Part shown: piece by piece, positions 1 to 7,650 of the stretch
How positions within the stretch are numbered: the stretch's first letter is position 1
Layout of the letters: each line of letters begins with the position of its first letter
Source of the DNA: an uncultured bacterium
GTDB lineage: Bacteria; Bacillota; Clostridia; Oscillospirales; Oscillospiraceae
Length of the DNA: 56,622 bases
Reading direction: 5' to 3'
Assembly (NCBI GenBank): GCA_949840775.1
Contig: CATKXO010000017.1
Span: 1 to 56,622, forward strand
Position numbers and translations under genes: made by a program
Notes under the pieces: generated by a model
What the model saw: only the letters and a program-made list of their open reading frames with translations
What the model was told of the DNA's origin: nothing
Database searches by the model: none

Positions 1-1
1 T

Positions 2-1381
2 ACCTATCAATGGAAAGAGGAACGCCGAACCTTTGAGATGCGGGATTTTCGGGGGCGGTCAAATGAGTTTAACCGAGAATATCCGGTCGTTCTAAGCACT
101 ACATATTCCATCAAAGGCACATTGAATATTGACCACATCTATGACTATCTGATTGTAGACGAAGCGTCTCAGGTGGATCTGGCCACCGGCGTATTAGCGT
201 TTGCCTGCGCCCGAAATATCGTGATCGTTGGCGATCTCCAGCAGCTTCCCAACGTCCTGAACAACAGAGATATTCAGATCAGTGAGGCAATTTGGAACCG
301 CTACTCTCTTCCGGAAGCCTATCATTTTTCCGTACACAGTCTGCTCTCCTCTGCTTTGGCGGCATGGCCGGAAGCACCTGCGGTGCTGCTGCGGGAGCAC
401 TATCGTTGTCATCCCAAGATCATCAATTTCTGCAATCAGAAATTCTATGGCGGAAAGCTGATTGTTATGACAGCTGACCACGATGAACCGGACGTGCTGA
501 CAATGTATCGTACCGCGCCGGGAAACCACGCCCGTGGCCATCTGAATCAGCGGGAGATTGATGTGATTCAAAAAGAAGTTCTTCCGCATCTACAAGAAAA
601 AGGATACCGAAGCATTGGGGTCATTACGCCTTATAGAGATCAGGTGGCCGCACTTCAAACCCAGCTGGGAGGTGGCATTGAGGCGGCCACCGTCCACAAG
701 TTCCAGGGGCGAGAGAAAGACGCGATTGTTTTGACTTCGGTGGATAATGTGATTACGGAATTTGTGGATGATCCTCGAATGCTGAATGTGGCAGTGTCTC
801 GGGCGGTCAAATCGCTGACAGTCGTTACCTCCCAAGATCCGCGAAATGACCAGACAAACTATGGGGACTTGGCCCGCTATATCGAGTACAACAGCTGTGC
901 GGTTATAGAAAGCTCCGTTTATTCCATTTTTGACCTTCTCTATCAGGGATACGCCCAACAGCGACGTGTTTTTCTGCAAAAGCACAGGCGAATGTCAGTC
1001 TATGATTCCGAAAATCTGCTCTATGCTGTAATCGAGCGTGTTCTTATGGAGCCGGAATTTTCTGCCGTGACCAGCGCCGTCCATGTGTCGCTGGTCAATC
1101 TTGTAAAAGATTATTCTCTGCTAAATCAAGAGGAAACCGCTTATGCTCGAAACCCGCTGACTCATATAGATTTTCTTCTGTTCCGGAAAATGGATAAGTC
1201 GCCGCTGCTGGCGATTGAGGTGGATGGAACAGCCTTTCACGTTGCCGGCAGCATCCAAGCGGTGCGGGATGAAAAGAAAAATCATATTTTAGCTCAATGC
1301 GGGATTCCTCTGCTGCGTCTCAGAACAGATGGCAGTGATGAGAAAAAGCAGATCGAACAGGCACTGAGAGCGGCGTTGTAG
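2..1381 (+). CDS. Superfamily 1 DNA/RNA helicase (UPF1/DNA2-like), C-terminal part, with DUF2726-like nuclease domain; 5' end outside window
   Basis: The frame is open from base 2, so the N-terminal part with the P-loop lies upstream of the window. The visible 459 residues carry the second half of an SF1 helicase: Walker B DEASQ (about residue 53), GDLQQLP (motif III), YRCHP (motif IV), a TPYRDQ segment, then VHKFQGREKD (motif V) and NVAVSRA (motif VI). From about residue 330 a separate domain follows, with DFLLF, AIEVDGTAFH and RDEKKN. This fits DUF2726-type PD-(D/E)XK-like domains, where D and ExDG would be nuclease residues. The next gene, a DUF262 protein, starts 25 bases downstream on the same strand. 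Helicase-nuclease plus DUF262 suggests anti-phage defence, which is inference. The helicase identity is secure from the motifs. Confidence 0.85.
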   Translation, partial: TYQWKEERRTFEMRDFRGRSNEFNREYPVVLSTTYSIKGTLNIDHIYDYLIVDEASQVDLATGVLAFACARNIVIVGDLQQLPNVLNNRDIQISEAIWNRYSLPEAYHFSVHSLLSSALAAWPEAPAVLLREHYRCHPKIINFCNQKFYGGKLIVMTADHDEPDVLTMYRTAPGNHARGHLNQREIDVIQKEVLPHLQEKGYRSIGVITPYRDQVAALQTQLGGGIEAATVHKFQGREKDAIVLTSVDNVITEFVDDPRMLNVAVSRAVKSLTVVTSQDPRNDQTNYGDLARYIEYNSCAVIESSVYSIFDLLYQGYAQQRRVFLQKHRRMSVYDSENLLYAVIERVLMEPEFSAVTSAVHVSLVNLVKDYSLLNQEETAYARNPLTHIDFLLFRKMDKSPLLAIEVDGTAFHVAGSIQAVRDEKKNHILAQCGIPLLRLRTDGSDEKKQIEQALRAAL

Positions 1382-1406
1382 AAACTTATCAGAGGAGAGT
1401 TGTATT

Positions 1407-1920
1407 ATGGCAAGATACGATGTCAACAATATTGCGGTCAGTTCTCTGCTTTCCAGCATCAAAGACGGGAGTATCGCAATCCCTGAAATTCAGCGTCCCT
1501 TTGTATGGGACAGCACCAAGGTGCGCGATCTGATCGATTCCCTGTATCAAAACTATCCGGTTGGCTACATCATCGTTTGGCAGAATCTGGACGTAAAACT
1601 GAAAGACGGAACCATATCCTCCGGCAAAAAAGTCCTGATTGATGGGCAGCAGCGGATCACCGCCTTGGCGGCTGCCATTGTTGGACAAGAGGTCGTGGGT
1701 GCTGATTACAAAAAGTTCCCTATAAAAATTGCCTTTAACCCCCAAGAGGAACGGTTTGATGTGGTGAACCCGGCAATTCTCAAGGACACCAAGTATATTC
1801 CTGATATTGCTGCAATTTTTGATCCTGGTTTTAATTCATTTGGCTTTGTCATCGACTATTGCCAGAAGAACGGAATTACTGACAGCGAGGGAATGTCTAA
1901 GATCTCCGATATTATCCATG
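1407..1920 (+). pseudogene. DUF262 (GmrSD/ParB-like) protein, truncated at its 3' end
   Basis: ATG at 1407 follows AGAGGAGAG. About 170 residues read as a clear DUF262 N-terminus: IPEIQRPFVWD near residue 27, a YPVGYIIVW segment, then VLIDGQQRITAL, the motif that carries the proposed NTP/DNA-processing residues in GmrSD and related enzymes. Similarity appears to stop around ISDIIHD (about base 1918). Beyond that the same frame stays open to 2285, but it is only the reverse image of a minus-strand phage gene. So the gene has been cut at about 1905-1925, and the rest of DUF262 and the usual C-terminal DUF1524/HNH part are gone. It was probably co-transcribed with the helicase upstream. Confidence 0.75.
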
Positions 1921-2168
1921 ATGTACGGCTTCATGGCCTCGTACTCCCGAATCAGCTCAATTCCTGCGTCCACCTCCACGTTGAACCGGCTGACGATCTG
2001 ACCCATGAAATCAGCCACGGTCATTTCCGTCACATCGTTTGGCGTCGGTTCATCGACCTCGGCGGCCCGCCGCAGCCGGTCAAAGATGGTGCTCTCCCGC
2101 TTCGGTGCGGGAATGTTGATTGTGATACCGCAAAAAGCTCGGTCATCTCCTTGCCGGTCACTCGCCAC
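1920..2168 (-). pseudogene. Phage early-operon protein of unknown function, 3'-truncated and possibly frameshifted
   Basis: The minus strand encodes a plausible conserved protein (PAPKREST near the start, then VADFMGQIVSRFN and GIELIREYEAMKPYIM) that stops abruptly where the DUF262 fragment begins. The preceding replisome-organiser gene ends in GTGA at 2161-2158. A GTG start there has a well-spaced GGGGAGGG site but reads a different frame from the conserved part. One extra base in the A5 run at 2132-2136 (T5 on the coding strand) would join the two frames. Otherwise the gene must start at GTG 2168, whose ribosome site is too close. I do not recognise the family. It is best read as a remnant. 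Confidence 0.5.
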
Positions 2169-2961
2169 CCTCCCCGTCAAACATTCGGTGTATCTCCTGC
2201 AAATCGCCCATGGCACCCTCGGCTGCGCTCCTGGGGGCTTGCCGTCGTGAGAGGCCCCAGCCGTCCCGGCTGCATTTGCGGATGACCAAATTCCAGTCCT
2301 TCCACTTGTTCTTGTTCCCCGTGGCCTGGGCGCTCTCGTCTATGTAGGCGATGCACCGCTGCAGCTCCGCATCTCCCATGTCTTGCCTCAGTCGGTCGTA
2401 TTCCTCGTCGGTGAGCTTCACCCAGCCATACTCGCCACGCTTATGGCGCACTTTCTGTTCTGGCGGGGCCGCCCGCCGCCGGCGCGTCTGCGGTGTAGAA
2501 TCAGCAGCCGGAGCCGGGGCCGGAGCGTCCTGGGGTGGTGGGGCCTCGTAATATTCATAAGGCACCGTCACCGTGTCCCGCTCGTTGTAACGACCGGCCA
2601 GATATTCCCGAAAGCCGTCATCCTTGATGCCGCGTATCTCAGCCAGGAGAGGCTTGTTCAGCTTTTCCGATGTTGACCAGTTGTAGCGGAACCAGTTCAA
2701 AACCAGCAGTTCTTTTGTGATGGAGCTATATCGGATGACGTTGTGATCCCTGTCCAGGCGCATCAAGAGGCGCTTTACTGTGTCCTCGTTGTAACCCGTT
2801 TCGCTGGCAATCTGTTTGACGCTGACCTCGTAACAGCCGCAGAGGTTGGTGTGCGGATTTGTCATGCAGTACAGGTAGATGTACTTATCCTCCGGGGTAA
2901 AGTCATCCACGACCTTGGAATCATCCCAGAAGCTCGTACTGATAAGCCGTCCTTTCGCCAT
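2158..2961 (-). CDS. Phage replisome organiser (DnaD-like N-terminal winged helix)
   Basis: 267 residues. The N-terminus (MAKGRLISTSFWDD, FTPEDKYIYLYCMTNPHTN, CYEVSVKQIASETGY, VKRLLMRLD) is the winged-helix domain found at the start of Firmicutes phage replisome organisers, which help load the host helicase at the phage origin. A Pro/Ala-rich linker (about 140-165) leads to a C-terminal part (YDRLRQDMG, KNKWKDWNLVIRKC) like that of other phage replication-initiation proteins. It is the last intact gene of the early operon, downstream of ssb. Its position beside ssb and the annealing genes supports a DNA-replication role. Confidence 0.75.
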   Translation of the reverse strand: MAKGRLISTSFWDDSKVVDDFTPEDKYIYLYCMTNPHTNLCGCYEVSVKQIASETGYNEDTVKRLLMRLDRDHNVIRYSSITKELLVLNWFRYNWSTSEKLNKPLLAEIRGIKDDGFREYLAGRYNERDTVTVPYEYYEAPPPQDAPAPAPAADSTPQTRRRRAAPPEQKVRHKRGEYGWVKLTDEEYDRLRQDMGDAELQRCIAYIDESAQATGNKNKWKDWNLVIRKCSRDGWGLSRRQAPRSAAEGAMGDLQEIHRMFDGEGGE

Positions 2962-3020
2962 ATCTGTTCACCCCCTTGAGGACAGGCCGCCCCGCCCTGC
3001 GGTGGAGCGGCCTGTTTGAA

Positions 3021-3560
3021 TCAGAACGGCAAATTACCGTCATCTTCCTCGGCTTCTTGGAAGCCGCCATAGTCAGACGCAGGGTATCTGGATGACGCGG
3101 GCGCGGGAGCACCGCCATATCCACCTGAGTACCCACCGCCATAGCCGGGCTGCTGGTAGCTGCCCTGGGAATAACCGCCCTGTGGGTAGCCCCCCTGCGG
3201 GTACCCGCCCTGCTGATAACCGCCGCTGTCCCCGTCCTTTTTGGAATCTCCGAAGTAGACGTTATCGGCCACGACCTCAGCGGAGCGGCGCTTGTTCCCC
3301 TCATGGTCAGTCCAGTCCCGCATCTGGAGGCGGCCCTCCACCACGGCCATACGTCCCTTCGTGAAGTACCGGCTGACAAATTCGCCGGTCTGGCGCCACG
3401 CCACCACGTCAATCCAGTCAGTGACACGCTCGCCAGTACCTTTGTCCTTGAAATCGCGGTCTACCGCCAAGGAGAAGCTGGCCACAGGCGTACCCTGCTG
3501 GGTGTGCCGCAGCTCCGGGTCTTTCCCCAAGCGGCCCATGATGATGATTTTATTCAGCAC
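3021..3560 (-). CDS. ssb: Single-stranded DNA-binding protein (phage copy)
   Basis: Start chosen at GTG 3560 (MLNKIIIMGRLGKDPELR), about 9 bases after AAGGAG; an in-frame GTG three codons earlier is too close to that site. The OB-fold occupies residues 1-105 (VASFSLAVDR, WIDVVAWR, VVEGRLQ). It is followed by a Gly/Tyr/Gln-rich low-complexity linker and the acidic tip EEDDGNLPF, the conserved peptide that binds partner replication and repair proteins. It coats ssDNA during phage replication and annealing. The first bases overlap the small gene upstream, so translation is probably coupled. Identification is secure. The chromosomal ssb would be elsewhere. Confidence 0.95.
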   Translation of the reverse strand: MLNKIIIMGRLGKDPELRHTQQGTPVASFSLAVDRDFKDKGTGERVTDWIDVVAWRQTGEFVSRYFTKGRMAVVEGRLQMRDWTDHEGNKRRSAEVVADNVYFGDSKKDGDSGGYQQGGYPQGGYPQGGYSQGSYQQPGYGGGYSGGYGGAPAPASSRYPASDYGGFQEAEEDDGNLPF

Positions 3561-3786
3561 CGGCGGCACTCTCCTTGGCCTTGTACTTGAAATCGGGGTT
3601 GAAGACGGAATCCATGACGGGCTCCATGCTGAACGCGGTCATCTGCTGGTAGGCGTGAAACAGGACTTCCCGCTCCATCTCCGCGCGGATCAGCTCGTCA
3701 TAGCGAGTGCGGGGGATACAGACAGTATCGGGGAGTTCGCAGAGCATACCCGGCTCCAAATTCTGAACCTGATTGGGATTTTCCAT
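3550..3786 (-). CDS. Small phage hypothetical protein (78 aa)
   Basis: ATG at 3786 follows an AAAGGAGAATGACAA site. The 78-residue product is mostly hydrophilic (MENPNQVQNLEPGMLCELPD, then a helix RYDELIRAEMEREVLFHAYQQM). It has no membrane segment and no motif I recognise. It overlaps the start of ssb and sits 24 bases after the NinB-like gene, inside the same operon. A role in phage DNA metabolism is only suggested by position. Confidence 0.6.
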   Translation of the reverse strand: MENPNQVQNLEPGMLCELPDTVCIPRTRYDELIRAEMEREVLFHAYQQMTAFSMEPVMDSVFNPDFKYKAKESAAGAE

Positions 3787-3810
3787 TTGTCATTCTCCTT
3801 TCGATTGGTG

Positions 3811-4341
3811 CTATTGCTTGTTCCAGTCCTCTTTGTATCTGGCCAGCTGCTCCGGGGTATCGGTTTCGATGCCCAGCTCGCGTGCCTGCTCAATGGCTCC
3901 GTCAATCAACCGGGCCATTTCCTTGGTGTCCATGAGATGGGTCTGCTTGTAGACCAGGTAACAGTTGAACATCTTCCCGTTTTCCTCACGGGTGTCGAAG
4001 CACTTGACATAGGGGTAAATGGTGGACACGTCCACCGAAGCGGGGAGTTTGAAGCCCACGGTGAGCCCGTCCTGGTCTTTGGCCAAGGCACCATACTCGC
4101 AGACCAGCCATTCCTTGGTGCTTTCCTCGCTGCCGCCACGCTCGGCGGCAATCTTGCTGACCAGGACGTGAAAGTAGGCGTTGGCTGACAGGGAGCGCCG
4201 GTTGCGGTGCTTCTTGATTTCCACATCCAGTTCGGCCTCTCTGAGCCGGTCGAAGTCCTCCCGGAAATCCCTGTCGACCTCGATGGTAATGCGCTGCTTC
4301 CGGTTCATGCCGATGGACAAGTCAATCAGCCGCCCCCTCAT
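3811..4341 (-). CDS. NinB/Orf-like phage recombination protein
   Basis: Start set at ATG 4341, which forms an ATGA overlap with the stop of the nuclease gene; an upstream GTG at 4353 is too close to AAGGAG. The 176-residue protein has the NinB-family signature of a basic helix with an Asn (KKHRNRRSLSANAYFHVLVSKIA), a KEWLVCEYG segment, and near the C-terminus MDTKEMARLIDGAIEQA then LGIETDTPEQ. NinB/Orf proteins bind ssDNA and assist recombination mediators in lambda-type phages. The nuclease and ATPase next to it support a recombination module. The assignment is from motif resemblance. Confidence 0.6.
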   Translation of the reverse strand: MRGRLIDLSIGMNRKQRITIEVDRDFREDFDRLREAELDVEIKKHRNRRSLSANAYFHVLVSKIAAERGGSEESTKEWLVCEYGALAKDQDGLTVGFKLPASVDVSTIYPYVKCFDTREENGKMFNCYLVYKQTHLMDTKEMARLIDGAIEQARELGIETDTPEQLARYKEDWNKQ

Positions 4342-4949
4342 TTGGACAGCCACTTCTCCTTGTAGATGTCCAGGAAGCCCATGGCCTGCATCCAGTCCAG
4401 GAAGTCGGAGATGGTGGGGATGATGGCCGGCGCTTCATCGCGGCGGTACCGCTCCGTCCATACCTCGTTGCCGTTGCTCACTATGTAGGTGAAGCCCCGG
4501 GCCTCCGGCACCAGCTCCAGGTATGTCGGGTGCTGGGTGCTGTCGGTATATTTGCCCCGGTCATAGCCCTTGGAGAACTTGATGTCGTAAATCTCGCCAG
4601 ACTTCAAGCAGTCCAGCCGCCCATAGAGCACCAGCGTCAGACCGCCAACCTCGATAGTCTTACTGGCCCGGTACTGCAAGACACCGCCGCCGACAATCTG
4701 GGCCACCTTGGAGGCGGCGTCATACCAGCGGTCTTTCGGATCCCCGCGCCCCTGGGTGATGGACGTTACCAAATCCTCAAACGCGATACCGTTCGCCATG
4801 GCCTCGTTGGGCGGCGTCGGCTCCTTGTTCAGCGTGGCCATGAACTCCGCCAGGGGATCCCGCTCCGAGGTCATATCCTCGAAGGGGTTTTCTTTCATGG
4901 CATAGAGCCAGGAGGACATCAGGGAGTGGGTCATTAGATAGCGGGCCAT
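4338..4949 (-). CDS. PD-(D/E)XK nuclease, RecB/Cas4-like phage exonuclease
   Basis: 203 residues, starting at ATG 4949 in a TAATG overlap with the upstream ATPase gene. Residues GIAFEDLV (about 72) and GRLDCLKSGEIYDIKFSK (about 110-128) give the H/E...GxxD...(E)IxDxK layout of the PD-(D/E)XK fold, with D and K as metal-binding and catalytic residues. Tyr-rich TQHPTYLEL follows. Such enzymes make the 3' single strands used by phage annealing proteins. The Sak4-like ATPase immediately upstream and NinB-like protein and SSB downstream form a coherent recombination set. Confidence 0.7.
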   Translation of the reverse strand: MARYLMTHSLMSSWLYAMKENPFEDMTSERDPLAEFMATLNKEPTPPNEAMANGIAFEDLVTSITQGRGDPKDRWYDAASKVAQIVGGGVLQYRASKTIEVGGLTLVLYGRLDCLKSGEIYDIKFSKGYDRGKYTDSTQHPTYLELVPEARGFTYIVSNGNEVWTERYRRDEAPAIIPTISDFLDWMQAMGFLDIYKEKWLSK

Positions 4950-5935
4950 TACTCACCGCCCCCCTGCTCCTGCCGGGCCTCCCTGCCCATAGAAGCCTCG
5001 TCCGGCTTGGGCGTGTACTTCTTGATCACCTTGTCATAGAACAGACCACAGGCCTTGATCTTGGCGTTGAACGCCACGCCGACCTCCTTCTCCGAAGTGA
5101 GCGCATGCTTGATGGCCTTGATGCGCGGCATAGCAGCGTTGGCGGTGTCGGCGTCGGTGATGGTGTCGATGATGGCGCGGCCCTCGGACATAGCCGCCTC
5201 GTAGGCCGCCTGATCCGCCGCGTTCTGCTCCGCCTCCCTGGTGGAGATGGTGTTGTACTCGGCGAACAGCTTCGTCAGGAAGTCATTGGGGCTGGTGGGG
5301 GTCAGAGCGGGGATTTTGTGGACGCCGGTAATTCCCCGGGTACCCTTGGCAAAGTACCGCTCGCAGTTGGAGAAGCCGATAGTGCGGTCCTTGCCGTACA
5401 TCTCCACGAAACCGCCCAGGTCCATGGGCTCCCAGACGTTGTTCTTGGTCTGGCCCTCGACCTTGATACGGAGGCGGGTGTTGTCGCCGTCCTTTTCCTC
5501 GGTGGCGTGGAACACGATGACGATGTTCTTCTGGAGCTCGTAGAAGCAGAAGTCCATCAGGCGGACAAATTCCTTGCCCACGAAGCCATAGCCCTTGAGG
5601 GACAGGGAGCCGTCCCGCTGGCCGTACTTGGGATCCTTCTTGATGGCCCACAGCGACATGAGGGAGATCAGCTTCCCGCCGGTGTCGAACACCAGTGTGT
5701 CGAAGTCCTGGACGTTGATGGGGGTCAGGTCCTCCAGAATCTCGTCGTAGCTCCGGGGCTGGATGTAGGCCTTGCGGTACCGCGGCTCAATGCGGTCGAT
5801 GCCGAAGTCCACGTCGATGTGCAGCGGGTTCGGCGCGGACAGCGCCAAGGTGGACTTGCCGATGCCGGGGTAGCCGGCAATCAGCATACGGATTTTTTTC
5901 TCGCCGTCGCGGATGTCATTGGGGTTTCTAATCAT
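4949..5935 (-). CDS. Phage AAA/RecA-like ATPase (AAA_24, Sak4-type annealing protein)
   Basis: 328 residues. Walker A GYPGIGKST lies at about residues 20-28 and Walker B FDTLVFDTGG near 77. RLRIKVEGQTKNNVWEPMDLGGFVEMYG and RYFAKGTRGITGVHKIPAL resemble the compact RecA-like core of AAA_24 proteins. The C-terminal third is helical and charged. Sak4-type proteins are ATP-dependent ssDNA-annealing proteins that act with SSB in siphophages. Here ssb, an exonuclease and a NinB-like protein lie directly downstream, which fits. A purely nucleotide-binding accessory role cannot be excluded. Confidence 0.75.
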   Translation of the reverse strand: MIRNPNDIRDGEKKIRMLIAGYPGIGKSTLALSAPNPLHIDVDFGIDRIEPRYRKAYIQPRSYDEILEDLTPINVQDFDTLVFDTGGKLISLMSLWAIKKDPKYGQRDGSLSLKGYGFVGKEFVRLMDFCFYELQKNIVIVFHATEEKDGDNTRLRIKVEGQTKNNVWEPMDLGGFVEMYGKDRTIGFSNCERYFAKGTRGITGVHKIPALTPTSPNDFLTKLFAEYNTISTREAEQNAADQAAYEAAMSEGRAIIDTITDADTANAAMPRIKAIKHALTSEKEVGVAFNAKIKACGLFYDKVIKKYTPKPDEASMGREARQEQGGGE

Positions 5936-5949
5936 GGTGATAGCTCCTT

Positions 5950-6210
5950 TCAGTTATTCAGCAGCTCGCGCCGCAGAGTGATGGTTTCGTGGCAACGATA
6001 GCCGAAGTTACCCGCTGGCCCATACATAGTGGTTCGCTTGAAGTTTTCCTCCGTATAAACGGTGCAGCAGTTCAGCAACGGCTCAATCTTATTTGGGTGA
6101 TACACTTGGAACACGGAGCAGGCAGATTCAAAGTCCGGTGCTTCCACTTCTGTCCATCCACCATAGAACGGGTGGCCTTCGCTGCCGTAGGTGAAATAAA
6201 ATTTAGGCAT
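5950..6210 (-). CDS. Small phage protein of unknown function (86 aa)
   Basis: 86 residues beginning MPKFYFTYGSEGHPFYGGW and rich in aromatic residues (YHPNKIEPLLNCC, TMYGPAGNFGYRCHE). It overlaps the end of the upstream DUF551-type fragment by 8 bases and ends 15 bases before the ATPase gene. It has no signal or membrane segment. I do not recognise a family. The operon position makes it a genuine early gene. Confidence 0.6.
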   Translation of the reverse strand: MPKFYFTYGSEGHPFYGGWTEVEAPDFESACSVFQVYHPNKIEPLLNCCTVYTEENFKRTTMYGPAGNFGYRCHETITLRRELLNN

Positions 6211-6688
6211 TTATATCTCCTTGTAATGGCCTTTTCGGGAGAAACATCCAATGACTGACCTCGTTATCTTCATACCAGTGATGCCCGTCCCACCATTTTC
6301 CATTGGGCAACTTGACTCCAATCCTTTGAGGACAATCCCCAATTTTCAATAAAAACAGAACATCTTGGTTTTCTGGTGGTGGACTGCTGGCACAAATCCA
6401 ACTCTGCGGAGTTTTAATACACCGCAACACCATATCGGAAAGCCAGTCTTGTACCGTAGCACACCCACACGCCTGGATTAGCGGTTGCAACGCCTTGTAG
6501 TCCTCGTTTTCAAGGCGGCAGGAGATACGACAGGTAAGACGGTGCTGGCCGTGTCGTGTCCTCTTAGGCGGCTCTAAACGCTCAGGAGCGAACCGCTCAT
6601 AGAGGGCTGCCATGGCATCAGGCCGGATGGTCACGCCGTAGGTTTCTCCGTTCTCGCACTTACTTTGAACGGTTTTGTCATACTTGGG
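6203..6688 (-). pseudogene. Phage early protein with DUF551 C-terminus, start codon lost at a junction
   Basis: The readable protein starts at PKYDKTVQSKCENG (base 6688) and runs to SHWMFLPKRPLQGDINA. The last 65 residues (SWICASSPPPENQDVLF, GKWWDGHHWYEDNEVSHWMFLP) match the DUF551 pattern WI...LPP...VL...W...THWMPLP. The first part (RPDAMAALYERFAPERL and a Cys-containing helical stretch) is unassigned. Immediately upstream of CCCAAG the sequence changes to plus-strand tail gene X, so the natural ATG is missing. The open frame that continues upstream is the reverse image of the tail gene. Confidence 0.6.
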
Positions 6689-6690
6689 AT

Positions 6691-6885
6691 ACCACCATCC
6701 AGGGGGATATGTGGGACAGCATTGCCAATACCCAGCTGGGGGACGCGGCCTATTCCGATAAGCTGATGAACGCCAACTTGCAGTACCGGGAGTATTACAC
6801 GTTCCCCGCCGGGATTGTCCTGGTGCTGCCGGACATCCCCGAGCGCACCAGCGACACGCTGCCCCCCTGGAAGCAGGTAAAATAG
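6691..6885 (+). pseudogene. Phage tail protein X (P2 GpX-like), 5'-truncated
   Basis: The 64-residue fragment (TTIQGDMWDSIANTQLGD, then LMNANLQYREYYTFPAGIVL, ending LPPWKQVK) is nearly the whole of a P2-type tail protein X, a LysM-like assembly protein of contractile tails. Only the first few codons with the start are missing, because the sequence switches at about 6689 to a minus-strand early gene. GpD, GpV and GpU homologues follow on the same strand, in the order expected for a myovirus tail operon. Confidence 0.8.
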
Positions 6886-6887
6886 AA

Positions 6888-6909
6888 CCGCCCCGGAGAA
6901 CCGGGGCGG
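6888..6909. terminator. GC hairpin between tail X and hicB
   Basis: CCGCCCCGG, loop AGAA, CCGGGGCGG: a perfect 9-bp stem in the 30-base gap between the convergent tail X fragment and hicB. No clear T-run follows on either strand, so termination is likely but not proven. Confidence 0.5.
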
Positions 6910-6915
6910 CGGTTG

Positions 6916-7302
6916 TCAGGAGAGCTGCTGCGCGAGGGCGTCTTGCAGGACTTTGGAGCAGTTGATACCCTTTCGCTCGGCCATGTTCGCCATCCATGCC
7001 GGGATAGACACGTTCTTCCGCACAGCGCGGGTATCGGTCTGCGCCCGGTACGCGATGGTGTCAACGCTAATCAGGGTGAGCACGTCCGCCGCAGCATGGG
7101 GAATGTTCTTCTGCGTAGTAGCCGGAGGGATGGGGATGCCCTGGTCCTCCCACACCACCAGACACCCGCTGAGGGCGTCGGTGATTTGGGCCACGGCGTC
7201 CTCAATATCTTTCCCCGTGGTGACGCAGCCGGTGATATCCGGGACGCGGACATAGCATTTCCCATCTTCGGGAGTGATAACGGCGGTAAAGGTGTAGCGC
7301 AT
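6916..7302 (-). CDS. hicB: HicB-family antitoxin
   Basis: 128 residues, ATG at 7302 after AAAGGAGG. The N-terminal half (YTFTAVITPEDGKCYVRVPDITGCVTTGKDIEDA, then ALSGCLVVWEDQG) is the HicB partial RNase-H-like fold that sequesters HicA. The C-terminus (RKNVSIPAWMANMAERKGINCSKVLQDAL) is a ribbon-helix-helix-type DNA-binding segment for autoregulation. It lies directly after hicA. The pair sits antisense inside a phage tail operon, between X and D, a spot where cargo genes are carried. Confidence 0.9.
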   Translation of the reverse strand: MRYTFTAVITPEDGKCYVRVPDITGCVTTGKDIEDAVAQITDALSGCLVVWEDQGIPIPPATTQKNIPHAAADVLTLISVDTIAYRAQTDTRAVRKNVSIPAWMANMAERKGINCSKVLQDALAQQLS

Positions 7303-7337
7303 GATTTAGCCTCCTTTTGATTCAGGGGAGCGGAGGG

Positions 7338-7550
7338 TCATTTCTGACCCTTCCGCTTTCCTGTTTTCTTCTGGTCAATCTTTGCTTCTTTGAGGATGTA
7401 CCGCTTATCGTCCTCGTCGAAGTCATGCCGCTTGACCGGGATCGTGATTCTTTTTTGCGGGTGGAAGTAAACATCGTGGTTACTGCCGTGTCTCGCAAGT
7501 ATGAAGCCGTCGCCTTCGAGGATGTTGACCGTTTCTTTTCGTGGGTTCAT
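7338..7550 (-). CDS. hicA: HicA-family mRNA interferase toxin
   Basis: Start set at ATG 7550, which has AGGAGGG seven bases upstream; a longer reading would run into the promoter. The 70 residues include LEGDGFILARHGSNHDVYFHP, with the HicA GF...R..GSH(N)-like motif and its catalytic His, followed by ITIPVKRHDFDEDDKRYILKEAKI. HicA is a dsRBD-fold ribonuclease that cuts mRNA and is neutralised by HicB. Toxin first, antitoxin second is the common hicAB order. Confidence 0.9.
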   Translation of the reverse strand: MNPRKETVNILEGDGFILARHGSNHDVYFHPQKRITIPVKRHDFDEDDKRYILKEAKIDQKKTGKRKGQK

Positions 7551-7572
7551 ATCGTTCCCTCCTGACAATCTT

Positions 7573-7626
7573 ATTATACACAACATTACACAATTTGTCA
7601 AGAAGAAATTACACAATTTTGTGTAA
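7573..7626 (-). promoter_or_regulatory. hicAB promoter and palindromic operator
   Basis: On the minus strand TTGACA (7601-7596) and TATAAT (7578-7573) are separated by exactly 17 bases. A perfect 18-base palindrome, TTACACAATTTTGTGTAA (7609-7626), lies just upstream, and a second ATTACACAA half-site lies inside the spacer. This is the arrangement expected for HicB autorepression. The operator lies only 25 bases before the plus-strand gene D start, so HicB binding may also affect late transcription. Confidence 0.8.
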
Positions 7627-7650
7627 AAACTTTTGAGGGGAGGACGGTGC

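Noticed and set aside
6700-6997. Long minus-strand extension of the DUF551-type gene
   Set aside because: It is antisense to the clear tail protein X fragment, and its residues are Arg/Pro/Ala shadow composition.
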